From an uncultured Gammaproteobacteria bacterium (GTDB lineage Bacteria > Pseudomonadota > Gammaproteobacteria > Eutrophobiales > Eutrophobiaceae), in NCBI GenBank assembly GCA_958295485.1, contig OY282354.1, forward strand, positions 2,019,417 through 2,083,416: a stretch of 64,000 nt of DNA, in the 5' to 3' direction. Positions 48,277 to 57,886 of this stretch are shown in pieces. Position 1 is the stretch's first letter; the number at the start of each line of letters is the position of its first letter. A program made the translations under genes and the position numbers. The notes beneath the pieces are model-generated. The model saw nothing but the letters and a program-made list of their open reading frames with translations. It did no database searches and had not been told where the DNA came from.

Positions 48277-48358
48277 ATCTGGGGCATGGATACGCCGCCG
48301 GATCCGGACGCTTACCGGTAATTAGTCGGGGTCTTTTGACAATAAAGGGGAAAGAGCG
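48275..48358 (+). promoter_or_regulatory. Conserved leader of RTX protease gene 4, shortened
   Basis: This leader matches those of genes 1, 2 and 5 (tctggggcatggatac, then ggggtcttttgacaataaaggggaaag) but lacks about 20 bp before the ribosome-binding site. Confidence 0.5.
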
Positions 48359-51300
48359 ATGGCAATTCCGAGAGGCAATTACGGCGTGGCAGTGATGGGT
48401 GTCGAAAACCAATCATCGGAGGGAGACGAACCCGTCAAAGTCAACCATGATCAAATTGCCGACTACCTCACCGACGGCTTTGCGGAGTGGGCTGGCGGCT
48501 CTCGTTACGCCTTCGACGTAGCGCCCGGCGGTACGCTGACTGCCAACATTACCGGCCTGACCGCCGCCGGCCAGCAGCTTGCCCGTTGGGCGCTGGAGGC
48601 CTGGACTAACGTCACGGGCATCAACTTCCGGTTCGTTGAGAGTGACGCCAACATCACCTTCGATGATGAGGAAAACGGCGCCTTTACATACTCAAACTCG
48701 TCAGGCAACCAGATCATTTCCTCGCACGTCAATGTCTCGACGGGCTGGCTCAATGCCGTTGGTTCAACGATTGACAGTTACAGCTTCTTTATCTATATCC
48801 ACGAGACCGGCCACGCGCTCGGCCTGGGCCACGCGGGGCCCTACAACGGGATTGGGACCTACGGTATCGACAATGTATTCCCGGGCGACTCCTGGCAAGC
48901 GACGGTCATGTCCTACTTCGATCAGGAGAGTAATACCTATATCAATGGGAGTTTTGCTTACGCCGTCACGCCGATGATCGCGGATATCATCGCGATCCAG
49001 AACCTCTATGGCGTGCCCACTGACGTCAATGCCGGCGATACCGTCTATGGTTCCCAATCCAACCTGGATGGCTACCTGGGCCAGGTCTTCGCGCTGTGGA
49101 CCGGTGAGGTTAATAACCCCGAGGTCTACCGCGGCGAAGCTATTACGCTGACCCTCTACGACACGGGCGGCCGCGACACGCTGAACCTGCGTGCGGATAC
49201 CGCCGACCAGCGGATTGACTTGCGTCCGGAAGGCGTCTCTGACGTGTACGGGCTGGTGGGCAACCTGCTGATTGCGCGTGATACCTGGATTGAGGACGCC
49301 ATTGCCGGGTCTGGCAACGACAAGGTGATTGGCAATGCCGTTGCGAATCGTCTGGTGGGGGGCGCCGGCAATGATGAGTTGTGGGGTAATGGCGGTGACG
49401 ACGTGTTGGAAGGGGGCCTGGATAACGACGTGTTGGAAGGGGGCGCCGGCGCGGACCGGCTGCTTGGCGGCGCGGGCCTGGACACGGTGTCCTATAGTGG
49501 GTCGGACGCAGCGGTGACGGTGGACCTCGAGGCGGGCACGGTGGCGGGAGGCCATGCCGAGGGTGACGTGATTATGGATATTGAGAACGTGCTGGGATCT
49601 GGTTACGGGGACATGCTGAAGGGTGATGGCGGCGCCAACCGGCTGTCCGGCGGTGGCGGTAGCGACGTATTGGAGGGGCGCGCGGGCGCAGACCGGCTGG
49701 ATGGTGGTCTTGGCGCGGACACGGTGTCCTATAGTGGGTCGGACGAAGCGGTGACGGTGGACCTTGAGGCGGGCGCGGGAAAGGGCGGCCATGCCGAGGG
49801 TGATGTAATTGTGGATGTTGAGAACGTGCTGGGGTCTGGTTACGGGGACGTGCTGGGGGGCGATGACGGTGACAACCGGCTGTCCGGCGCTGACGGCAAT
49901 GACCGACTTTCGGGCAGGGGGGGTGACGACGTGCTGGAGGGGGGCAAGGGCGCGGATCGGCTGCTTGGCGGCGCGGGCCTGGACACGGTGTCCTATAGTG
50001 GATCGGACGAGGCGGTGACAGTGTACCTGTGGAAAGGTATGGGAGAGAGAGGCCATGCCGAGGGTGATGTGATTGTGGATGTTGAGAACGTGCTGGGGTC
50101 TGGTTACGGGGATGTGCTGGTGGGTGATAGCGGCGCCAACCGGCTGTCCGGCGCTGGTGGCAATGACAGGCTCTTGGGCAGGGGTGGCAACGACGTGTTG
50201 GAGGGGGGCGCGGGCGCAGACCGGCTGCTTGGCGGCGCGGGTCTGGACACGGTGTCCTATAGTGGATCGGACGAAGCGGTGACGGTGAATCTTGGGGAGG
50301 GTACGGGAAAGGGTGGTCATGCCGAAGGCGATATGATTACTGGCGTTGAGAACGTGCTGGGATCTGGTTACGGGGATGCGCTGGGGGGTAATAGCGGCGC
50401 CAATCGACTGATTGGCGGTGATGGTGACGACGTGCTGGAAGGGGGCGCGGGCGCCGATCGGCTGCTTGGCGGCGCGGGCGTGGACACGGTGTCCTATAGT
50501 GGGTCGGACCGGGGGGTGACGGTATATCTGTGGGAGGGTACGGTAAAGGGAGGCCATGCGGAGGGCGATGTGATTGTGGATTTTGAGAACGTGACAGGGT
50601 CTGGGTACGGGGACGTGCTGGGGGGTGACGAGGGCAGCAACCGGCTGTCCGGTGGTGGCGGCAATGACCGGCTTTCGGGCCGGGCTGGCGACGACGTGCT
50701 GGAAGGGGGCGCGGGCGCAGACCGGCTGTTTGGCGGCGCGGGCGTGGACACGGTGTCCTATGCGGGTTCGGACCGCGGGGTGACAGTGTACCTGTGGAAT
50801 GGCACGGGAAAGAGAGGCCATGCCGAAGGTGATGTGATTGTGGATATTGAGAACGTGCTGGGCTCTGGTTACGGGGACGTGCTGGGGGGCGACGACGGCG
50901 GCAACCGGCTGTCCGGTGGTGGCGGCAATGACCGGCTTTCGGGTCGGGGTGGCGACGACGTGCTGGAAGGGGGCGCGGGCGCCGATCGGCTGAGTGGCGG
51001 CGGGGGCGTGGACACGGTGTCCTATAGTGGGTCGAACCGGGGGGTGACGGTGGATCTCGGGGAGGGCGCGGGGAAGAGAGGCCATGCGGAGGGCGATGTG
51101 ATTGTTCAGGTTGAGAACGCGCTGGGCTCTGGTTATGGGGACGTGCTGAGAGGCGACGATGGCGGCAACCGGCTATCCGGTGGTGGCGGCAATGACCGGC
51201 TTTCGGGCCGGGGCGGTGATGACGTGCTGGAAGGGGGCGCGGGCGCGGACCGGCTGTTCGGTGATGCTGGCAGGGACGAGCTCCGGGGTGAGGATGGTGA

Positions 51301-53566
51301 CGACGTGCTGGCGGGGGGCGTTGGCGCGGACCGGCTGTTCGGTGGCGCTGGCAGGGACGAGCTCCGGGGTGGGGATGGTGACGACGTGCTGGAAGGAGGC
51401 GCAGATGCAGACCGGCTGCTTGGCGGCGCGGGCCTGGACACGGTGTCCTATAGTGGATCGAACCGGGGGGTGACGGTGGATCTCGAGGAGGCCGCGGGAA
51501 AGAGAGGTCATGCGGAGGGTGATGTGATTACTGGCGTTGAGAACGTGCTGGGCTCTGGTTATGAGGACGTGCTGGGTGGCGACGACGACGCCAATCGGCT
51601 GTCCGGCGGTGACGGCAATGACCGGCTTTCGGGCAGGGGCGGTGACGACGTGCTGGAAGGGGGCGCGGGCGCGGATCGGCTATTCGGTGATACTGGTAAA
51701 GATGAGCTACGGGGTGGGGATGGTGACGACGTGCTGGAAGGAGGCGTTGGCGCAGACCGACTGTTCGGCGATGCTGGCAAGGACGAGCTACGGGGTGGGG
51801 ATGGTGACGACGCGCTGGAAGGAGGCGCGGGCGCAGACCGGCTGTTCGGCGATGCCGGCAGGGACGAGCTCCGGGGTGAGGATGGTGACGACGTGCTGGC
51901 GGGGGGCGCGGGCGCGGACCGACTGCTTGGCGGTAGTGGTGACGACGTGCTGGTGGGGAACGCGGGCGCAGACCGACTGCTTGGCGGTAGTGGTGACGAC
52001 GTGCTGGAAGGAGGCGCGGGCGCAGACCGGCTGAGTGGCGACGCGGGCGTGGACACGGTGTCCTATAGCGGGTCGGACGAGGCGGTGACGGTGGATCTCG
52101 GGGCGGGCACAGGAAAGAGAGGCCATGCGGAGGGTGATGTGATCGCCGATATTGAAAACGTAATCGGGTCTGAGTACGGGGATGTATTGGAAGGTGATGG
52201 CAGCGCCAACCGGCTGTCCGGGGGTGGCGGCAATGACCGGCTTTCGGGCAGGGGCGGTGACGACGTGCTGGCGGGGGGAGCGGGCGCGGATCAGCTGGAC
52301 GGCGGCGGCGGCGCAGATACGGTGTCCTATGCGGGGTCAGACTTGGCGGTGACGGTGGATCTCGGGAAGGGCACGGGAGAGGGAGGCCATGCGGAGGGCG
52401 ATGTGATTACCGATATTGAGAACGTAATCGGGTCTGAGTACGATGATTTTCTGACGGGTGACGACGGCGCCAATCGGCTGTACGGTGGTGACGGCGTGGA
52501 TGATCTCCGGGGCGGCGACGGCGCTGACGAACTTTGGGGTGGCGCCGACGCGGATGATCTTCGGGGTGGCGCCGGCGCTGATGAGCTCCGGGGTGGCGCT
52601 GGTTTAGACAGGGTGTTCTACGATGAGTCGGACGAAGCGGTGACGGTGGATCTCGGGAAGGGCACGGGAAAGGGCGGCCATGCGGAGGGCGATGTGATTA
52701 TCGATATTGAGGACATAGTCGGGTCTGGGTACGGGGATTTCCTGGTGGGTGATGATAATACCAATTATCTGTACGGTAATGCCGGTGATGATGAACTTCG
52801 GGGTGGCGGTGGCGCTGACGCTCTCTTGGGTGATGATGGCGATGACCGGCTATATGGGGGTGTAGGGGCAGACCGGTTGGAAGGGGGCGCCGGCGATGAC
52901 GCTCTCTGGGGTGGTGATGGCAATGACTGGCTCTTGGGCAACGCCGGCAATGACCAGCTTTCGGGTGGTAGTGGCGACGACGTGTTGCTGGGAGGCATCG
53001 GCGCAGACCGGCTGCTTGGCGGCGCGGGCGTGGATACGCTGTCGTACAACGAGTCGGACGAAGCGGTGACAGTGGATCTCGGGGAAGGCACGGGAAAGGG
53101 CGGCCATGCGGAGGGCGATGTGATTATCGATATTGAGGACATAGTCGGGTCTGAGTACGGGGATTTTCTGGTGGGTGACGATAGCGCCAACCTGCTGAGC
53201 GGTATTGCCGGCGATGATGAGCTTTGGGGTGGCGGCGGCGATGACGAGCTTTGGGGTGATGACGGCGATGACCGGCTTTCGGGTGGAAGCGGTAACGACA
53301 TATTCAGGTTCGATTTTAAACATGGCGATGATATTATTGTCGACTTTACCGATGGCGAGGACCTGATCGACCTCAGCGTCTTCGTCACTGGTGGTGACCT
53401 GCTCGAACCCACCGACTTCGTCCCCCTGTCGGGCTTTGATGAACTCGTCGTATCGTCCGACCCGGACGGTGTTACGATCGACCTGACGGCCAATGGCGGG
53501 GGAACGATCCGGCTTGAGGGCTTCGCTATCGCCGACCTGGACGCGACCGACTTCCTGTTCGCCTGA
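48359..53566 (+). CDS. Giant RTX serralysin-type metalloprotease 4
   Basis: A 1735-aa paralogue with 12 modules. The zinc motif is [11 protein letters not shown] from His148: Ile is replaced by Thr next to the catalytic Glu, while all ligands are kept. The Met-turn VMSYF is intact. Late modules switch to GVTVYLWNGTG and [11 protein letters not shown] forms. A dense run of short RTX units with DAGRDELRGEDGDDVL at 51.2-52.0 kb is specific to this gene. The C-terminus has the VTGGDLLEPTDFVPLSG linker like gene 3. Confidence 0.88.
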   Translation: MAIPRGNYGVAVMGVENQSSEGDEPVKVNHDQIADYLTDGFAEWAGGSRYAFDVAPGGTLTANITGLTAAGQQLARWALEAWTNVTGINFRFVESDANITFDDEENGAFTYSNSSGNQIISSHVNVSTGWLNAVGSTIDSYSFFIYIHETGHALGLGHAGPYNGIGTYGIDNVFPGDSWQATVMSYFDQESNTYINGSFAYAVTPMIADIIAIQNLYGVPTDVNAGDTVYGSQSNLDGYLGQVFALWTGEVNNPEVYRGEAITLTLYDTGGRDTLNLRADTADQRIDLRPEGVSDVYGLVGNLLIARDTWIEDAIAGSGNDKVIGNAVANRLVGGAGNDELWGNGGDDVLEGGLDNDVLEGGAGADRLLGGAGLDTVSYSGSDAAVTVDLEAGTVAGGHAEGDVIMDIENVLGSGYGDMLKGDGGANRLSGGGGSDVLEGRAGADRLDGGLGADTVSYSGSDEAVTVDLEAGAGKGGHAEGDVIVDVENVLGSGYGDVLGGDDGDNRLSGADGNDRLSGRGGDDVLEGGKGADRLLGGAGLDTVSYSGSDEAVTVYLWKGMGERGHAEGDVIVDVENVLGSGYGDVLVGDSGANRLSGAGGNDRLLGRGGNDVLEGGAGADRLLGGAGLDTVSYSGSDEAVTVNLGEGTGKGGHAEGDMITGVENVLGSGYGDALGGNSGANRLIGGDGDDVLEGGAGADRLLGGAGVDTVSYSGSDRGVTVYLWEGTVKGGHAEGDVIVDFENVTGSGYGDVLGGDEGSNRLSGGGGNDRLSGRAGDDVLEGGAGADRLFGGAGVDTVSYAGSDRGVTVYLWNGTGKRGHAEGDVIVDIENVLGSGYGDVLGGDDGGNRLSGGGGNDRLSGRGGDDVLEGGAGADRLSGGGGVDTVSYSGSNRGVTVDLGEGAGKRGHAEGDVIVQVENALGSGYGDVLRGDDGGNRLSGGGGNDRLSGRGGDDVLEGGAGADRLFGDAGRDELRGEDGDDVLAGGVGADRLFGGAGRDELRGGDGDDVLEGGADADRLLGGAGLDTVSYSGSNRGVTVDLEEAAGKRGHAEGDVITGVENVLGSGYEDVLGGDDDANRLSGGDGNDRLSGRGGDDVLEGGAGADRLFGDTGKDELRGGDGDDVLEGGVGADRLFGDAGKDELRGGDGDDALEGGAGADRLFGDAGRDELRGEDGDDVLAGGAGADRLLGGSGDDVLVGNAGADRLLGGSGDDVLEGGAGADRLSGDAGVDTVSYSGSDEAVTVDLGAGTGKRGHAEGDVIADIENVIGSEYGDVLEGDGSANRLSGGGGNDRLSGRGGDDVLAGGAGADQLDGGGGADTVSYAGSDLAVTVDLGKGTGEGGHAEGDVITDIENVIGSEYDDFLTGDDGANRLYGGDGVDDLRGGDGADELWGGADADDLRGGAGADELRGGAGLDRVFYDESDEAVTVDLGKGTGKGGHAEGDVIIDIEDIVGSGYGDFLVGDDNTNYLYGNAGDDELRGGGGADALLGDDGDDRLYGGVGADRLEGGAGDDALWGGDGNDWLLGNAGNDQLSGGSGDDVLLGGIGADRLLGGAGVDTLSYNESDEAVTVDLGEGTGKGGHAEGDVIIDIEDIVGSEYGDFLVGDDSANLLSGIAGDDELWGGGGDDELWGDDGDDRLSGGSGNDIFRFDFKHGDDIIVDFTDGEDLIDLSVFVTGGDLLEPTDFVPLSGFDELVVSSDPDGVTIDLTANGGGTIRLEGFAIADLDATDFLFA

Positions 53567-53935
53567 CCCGGTGTCAGGCGGTAAGCGCCTGTCGCAATGG
53601 CTATTGCCCTACCTCATATATGGGTAATCACTGCAACAGTGACTACCGCATAAGCTGTAAATGATCTCCTGGCGCTTATCAATTAGCTGCCAGCCTGAAT
53701 ATTTAATCAATAGATGCGATGATCGCGCCGAATTTTTGGCGCAGGCGAAAATCAGCTAAAATCAACCAAAATTCGGAGATTGTCTAGTAAACTTGGGATA
53801 GGGGCTGGAAAAGAGGTCTGTCCGTCGAGAACTGGGGCATTGATGCGCCGCCGGGTCCGGGCGCTTACCGGCAATTCATCCGGGGTCTTTTAAAAGTGAG
53901 CTATCCTGTTTTCTGACGGTAAGGGGGGAAGAGAT
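53567..53935 (+). other. Gap before protease gene 5: stem-loop, remnants, full leader
   Basis: No ORF. In order: the conserved stem-loop (53573-53593); a stretch at 53619-53649 matching about 30 of 31 bases of the PemK-like toxin gene region (26785-26815); a stretch near 53700-53725 matching the inner left end of the MITE-like element after acpP at about 22 of 24 bases; and the full-length conserved leader (53760-53935). The qor fragment seen in two other gaps is absent. Confidence 0.65.
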
Positions 53936-56900
53936 ATGACAATCCCGAAAAGCAATCACGGCGTGGCGGTGACGGGCGCTGAAAACCAATCATCGGGGGG
54001 AGACGAACCCGCCAAAGCCAACTATGATCAAATTGCCGACTACCTCACCGACGGCTATTGGGAGGGGGATGGCGGTTCCCGTCGCGCCTTCGACGTGGCG
54101 CCCGGCGGTACGCTGACTGCCGACATCACCGCCCTGACCGCCGAGGGCCAGCAGCTTGCCCGTTGGGCGCTGGAGTCCTGGACTAACGTCAGCGGCATCA
54201 ACTTCCGGTTCGTGGAGAGTAACGCCGACATCACCTTCGATGATGAGGAAAGCAACGCCTTCATAAGACCTGACATTTCAGGCAACCAGATTATTTCCTC
54301 ATTCGTCAATGTCCCGAAGGACTTTATCGCTATCTTCGACTCAACGATTGATAGTCGCAGTTTCTTCAACTACATCCACGAGATCGGCCACGCGCTCGGC
54401 CTGGGCCACGCGGGGCCCTACGACAGTCCTTTCACTTACCGCGTTGACAGCATATTCCCGGGCGACTCCTGGCAAGCGACGGTCATGTCCTCCTTCAGCC
54501 AGACCGAGAACACCTACATTGATGCGAGCTTTGCTTACCCCATCACGCCGATGATCGCGGACATCATTGCGATCCAGAACCTCTATGGCGTACCCACTGA
54601 CATCAATGCCGGCGATACCATCTATGGTTCCCAATCCAACCTGGACGGTTACCTGGGTCAGGTCTTCGCGCTGTGGTCCGGTGAGGGCAATAACCCCGAG
54701 GTCTACAGCGGTGAAAATATTACGCTGACCCTCTACGACACGGGCGGCCGCGACACGCTGAACCTGCGCGCGGATACCGCCGACCAGCGGATTGACTTGC
54801 GTCCGGAGGGCATTTCTGACGTGTATGGACTAGTGGGCAACCTGCTGATTGCGCGTGATACCTGGATTGAGGATGCCATTGCCGGGTCTGGCAACGACAA
54901 GGTGATTGGCAATGCCGTTGCGAATCGTCTGGTGGGGGGCGCGGGCAATGATGAGTTGTGGGGTAATAGCGGTGACGACGTGTTGGAAGGGGGCTTGGAT
55001 AACGATGTGTTGGAAGGGGGCGCGGGCGCGGACCGGCTGCTTGGCGGCGCTGGCACGGACACGGTGTCCTATAGTGAGTCGGACGGTGCGGTGACGGTGG
55101 ACCTTGAGGCGGGCACGGGAGAGGGCGGCCATGCCGAGGGTGATGTAATTGTGGATGTTGAGAACGTGCTGGGATCTGGTTACGAGGATGTACTGGGGGG
55201 TAATAGCGGCGCCAATCGGCTGTCCGGTGGCGATGGTGATGACATGTTAGACGGGGGCGCCGGCGCGGACCGGTTGTTCGGCGGCGCGGGCGTGGACACG
55301 GTGTCCTATGCGGGGTCGGACCGGGGGGTAATAGTGTACCTGTCGGATAGCACGGTAAAGCGAGGCGATGCGCAGGGCGATGTGATTGTTAACTTTGAGA
55401 ACGTGCTGGGGTCTGTTCACAGGGACGTGTTGGGGGGTGACGACGGCGCCAACCGGCTGTCCGGTGGTGACGGCAATGACAGGCTCTTGGGTGGGGCCGG
55501 TGACGATATGCTGGAAGGGGGCGCGGGCGCAGACCAGCTGTTCGGCGGCGCGGGCGCGGACACAGTGTCCTATGCGGGGTCGGACCGGGGGGTAATCGTG
55601 TACCTGTCGGAGGGCACGGTAAAGAGAGGCGATGCGGAGGGCGATGTAATTGTTAACTTTGAGAACGTGCTGGGGTCTGTTCACGGGGACGTGTTGGGGG
55701 GTGACGACGGCGCCAACCGGCTGTTCGGTGGTGGCGGCAATGACCGGCTTTTGGGCGCGGGCGGTGACGACGTGCTGGAAGGGGGCGCGGGCGCGGACCA
55801 GCTGTTCGGCGGCGCGGGCGTGGACACGGTGTCCTATGCGGGGTCGGCCCGGGGGGTAATCGTGTACCTGTCGGAGGGCACGGGAAAGCGAGGCCATGCG
55901 GAGGGCGATGTGATTGTTAACTTTGAGAACGTGCTGGGGTCTGTTCACGGGGACGTGCTGGGAGGTGACGACGGCGCCAACCGACTGTCCGGTGGTGACG
56001 GCAATGACAGGCTCTTGGGCGCGGGCGGTGACGATATGCTGGAAGGGGGCGCGGGCGCAGACCAGCTGTTCGGCGGCGCGGGCGTGGACACGGTGTCCTA
56101 TGCGGGGTCGGACGAGGCGGTGACGGTAGACCTCGAGGCGGGCATGAGAGAGGGAGGCCATGCGGAGGGCGATACGATTGTTCAGGTTGAGAACGTGCTG
56201 GGGTCTGGTTACGGGGACGTGCTGGGGGGCGACGACGGCGCCAACCGGCTGTCCGGTGGTGGCGGCAATGACCGGCTTTCGGGCAGGGGCGGTGACGACA
56301 TGCTGGAGGGAGACGCCGGCGCCGACCGGTTGGAGGGGGGCGCGGGCGCGGACCGGCTGTTTGGCGGCGCGGGCGTAGATACGATTTCCTATAATGGGTC
56401 AAACGAGGCGGTGACGGTGGATCTCGAGGCGGGCACGGGAAAGCGAGGCCATGCGGAGGGCGATGTGATTACCGATATTGAGAACGTAATCGGGTCTGAG
56501 TACGGAGATGTGTTGGAAGGTGACGGCAATGCCAACCGGCTGTCCGGTGGTAGCGGCGATGACCGGCTTTCGGGCAGGGGCGGTGACGACGTGCTGGCGG
56601 GGCGCGCGGGCGCAGACCGGCTGAGTGGCGGCGCTGGCGTAGATACGGTGTCCTATGCAGGGTCAGACTTGGGGGTGTGGGTGGATCTCGGGAAGAGCAC
56701 AGGACAGTGGGGCCATGCGGAGGGCGATGTGATTACCGATATTGAGAACGTAATCGGGTCTGAGTACGATGATCTTCTGATAGGTGACGACGGCGCCAAT
56801 CGGCTGGAGGGTGGCGCCGGCGCTGACGAACTTCGGGGTGACGCGGGTAATGACGAACTCTGGGGTGGCGCCGGCGCTGACGAACTTCGGGGTGGCGCGG

Positions 56901-57808
56901 GTAATGACGAACTCTGGGGTGGCGCCGGCGCTGACAAGCTCCGGGGTGGCGCTGGTATAGACTGGGTGTCATATAAGGGGTCGGACCGGGGGGTGACGGT
57001 GGATCTCGGAGAGGGCACAGGAGAGGGAGGCCATGCGGAGGGCGATGTGATTACCGATATTGAGAACGTATTTGGGTCTGAGTACGGGGATTTTCTGGTG
57101 GGCGATGATAGCGCCAATCATCTGAGCGGTAATGACGGCTACGACAGGCTTTCGGGTGGTAGTGGTGACGACTTGTTGCAGGGGGGCGCTGGCGATGACT
57201 TTCTCTGGGGGGGTGACGGCAATGACTCTCTCTGGGGGGGTGGCGGCAATGACTATCTCGATGGTCGTGCCGGCAATGACTCTCTCCAAGGTGGCGCCGG
57301 CGATGACTGGCTTTGGGCTGGCGCCGGCGATGACCAGCTTTGGGGTGGCGCCGGCGATGACTTGCTCGAAGGTGGCGCCGGCGATGACCAGCTTTGGGGT
57401 GGCGCCGGCAATGACTCTCTCCAGAGTGATGACGGCAATGACTCTCTCCAGGGTGATGACGGCAATGACGATCTTTCGGGTGGCGCCGGCGATGACCGGC
57501 TTTCGGGTGGCGCTGGTGATGATAAACTTTGGGGTGACGCCGGCAATGACCGGCTTTCGGGTGGCGTCGGCGATGATACATTCGGATTCTATTTTGGAGA
57601 TGGCGACGATATCATTACCGACTTTACCGATGGTGATGACCTGATCTACCTCCATGAAGCCTTCGATCTGTCGGGCTTTGATGAACTCGTCATATCGTCC
57701 GACCCGGACGGTGTTACGATCGACCTGACGGCCCATGGCGGGGGAACGATCCGGCTTGAGGGCTTCGATATCGCCGACCTGGACGCGGGAGACTTCCTGT
57801 TCGCCTGA
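53936..57808 (+). CDS. Giant RTX serralysin-type metalloprotease 5 (shortest, altered Met-turn)
   Basis: A 1290-aa paralogue with only eight modules. [11 protein letters not shown] starts at His148, but the Met-turn reads VMSSF: the Tyr that acts as fifth zinc ligand and transition-state stabiliser in serralysins is Ser186. Activity may be reduced or altered. Modules 2-4 form a distinct near-identical subtype (GVIVYLSEGTVKRGDAEGDVIVNFENVLGSVHGDVL). The C-terminal part ends in about a dozen short RTX units (GAGDDQLWG) and a variant DFTDGDDLIYLHEAFDLSG. It is the copy next to the intact qor gene. Confidence 0.87.
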   Translation: MTIPKSNHGVAVTGAENQSSGGDEPAKANYDQIADYLTDGYWEGDGGSRRAFDVAPGGTLTADITALTAEGQQLARWALESWTNVSGINFRFVESNADITFDDEESNAFIRPDISGNQIISSFVNVPKDFIAIFDSTIDSRSFFNYIHEIGHALGLGHAGPYDSPFTYRVDSIFPGDSWQATVMSSFSQTENTYIDASFAYPITPMIADIIAIQNLYGVPTDINAGDTIYGSQSNLDGYLGQVFALWSGEGNNPEVYSGENITLTLYDTGGRDTLNLRADTADQRIDLRPEGISDVYGLVGNLLIARDTWIEDAIAGSGNDKVIGNAVANRLVGGAGNDELWGNSGDDVLEGGLDNDVLEGGAGADRLLGGAGTDTVSYSESDGAVTVDLEAGTGEGGHAEGDVIVDVENVLGSGYEDVLGGNSGANRLSGGDGDDMLDGGAGADRLFGGAGVDTVSYAGSDRGVIVYLSDSTVKRGDAQGDVIVNFENVLGSVHRDVLGGDDGANRLSGGDGNDRLLGGAGDDMLEGGAGADQLFGGAGADTVSYAGSDRGVIVYLSEGTVKRGDAEGDVIVNFENVLGSVHGDVLGGDDGANRLFGGGGNDRLLGAGGDDVLEGGAGADQLFGGAGVDTVSYAGSARGVIVYLSEGTGKRGHAEGDVIVNFENVLGSVHGDVLGGDDGANRLSGGDGNDRLLGAGGDDMLEGGAGADQLFGGAGVDTVSYAGSDEAVTVDLEAGMREGGHAEGDTIVQVENVLGSGYGDVLGGDDGANRLSGGGGNDRLSGRGGDDMLEGDAGADRLEGGAGADRLFGGAGVDTISYNGSNEAVTVDLEAGTGKRGHAEGDVITDIENVIGSEYGDVLEGDGNANRLSGGSGDDRLSGRGGDDVLAGRAGADRLSGGAGVDTVSYAGSDLGVWVDLGKSTGQWGHAEGDVITDIENVIGSEYDDLLIGDDGANRLEGGAGADELRGDAGNDELWGGAGADELRGGAGNDELWGGAGADKLRGGAGIDWVSYKGSDRGVTVDLGEGTGEGGHAEGDVITDIENVFGSEYGDFLVGDDSANHLSGNDGYDRLSGGSGDDLLQGGAGDDFLWGGDGNDSLWGGGGNDYLDGRAGNDSLQGGAGDDWLWAGAGDDQLWGGAGDDLLEGGAGDDQLWGGAGNDSLQSDDGNDSLQGDDGNDDLSGGAGDDRLSGGAGDDKLWGDAGNDRLSGGVGDDTFGFYFGDGDDIITDFTDGDDLIYLHEAFDLSGFDELVISSDPDGVTIDLTAHGGGTIRLEGFDIADLDAGDFLFA

Positions 57809-57886
57809 ACCGACGGCAGGCGGTAAGCGCCGGATATCGCTCCACCTCTATTTTGTTCAACATATTATGACGAGGGCAGGACAGCA

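Noticed and set aside
31500..57600. CRISPR or satellite DNA reading of the repeats
   Set aside because: Repeats keep frame, encode calcium-binding nonapeptides and vary by codon-respecting changes. There are no unique spacers of constant length.
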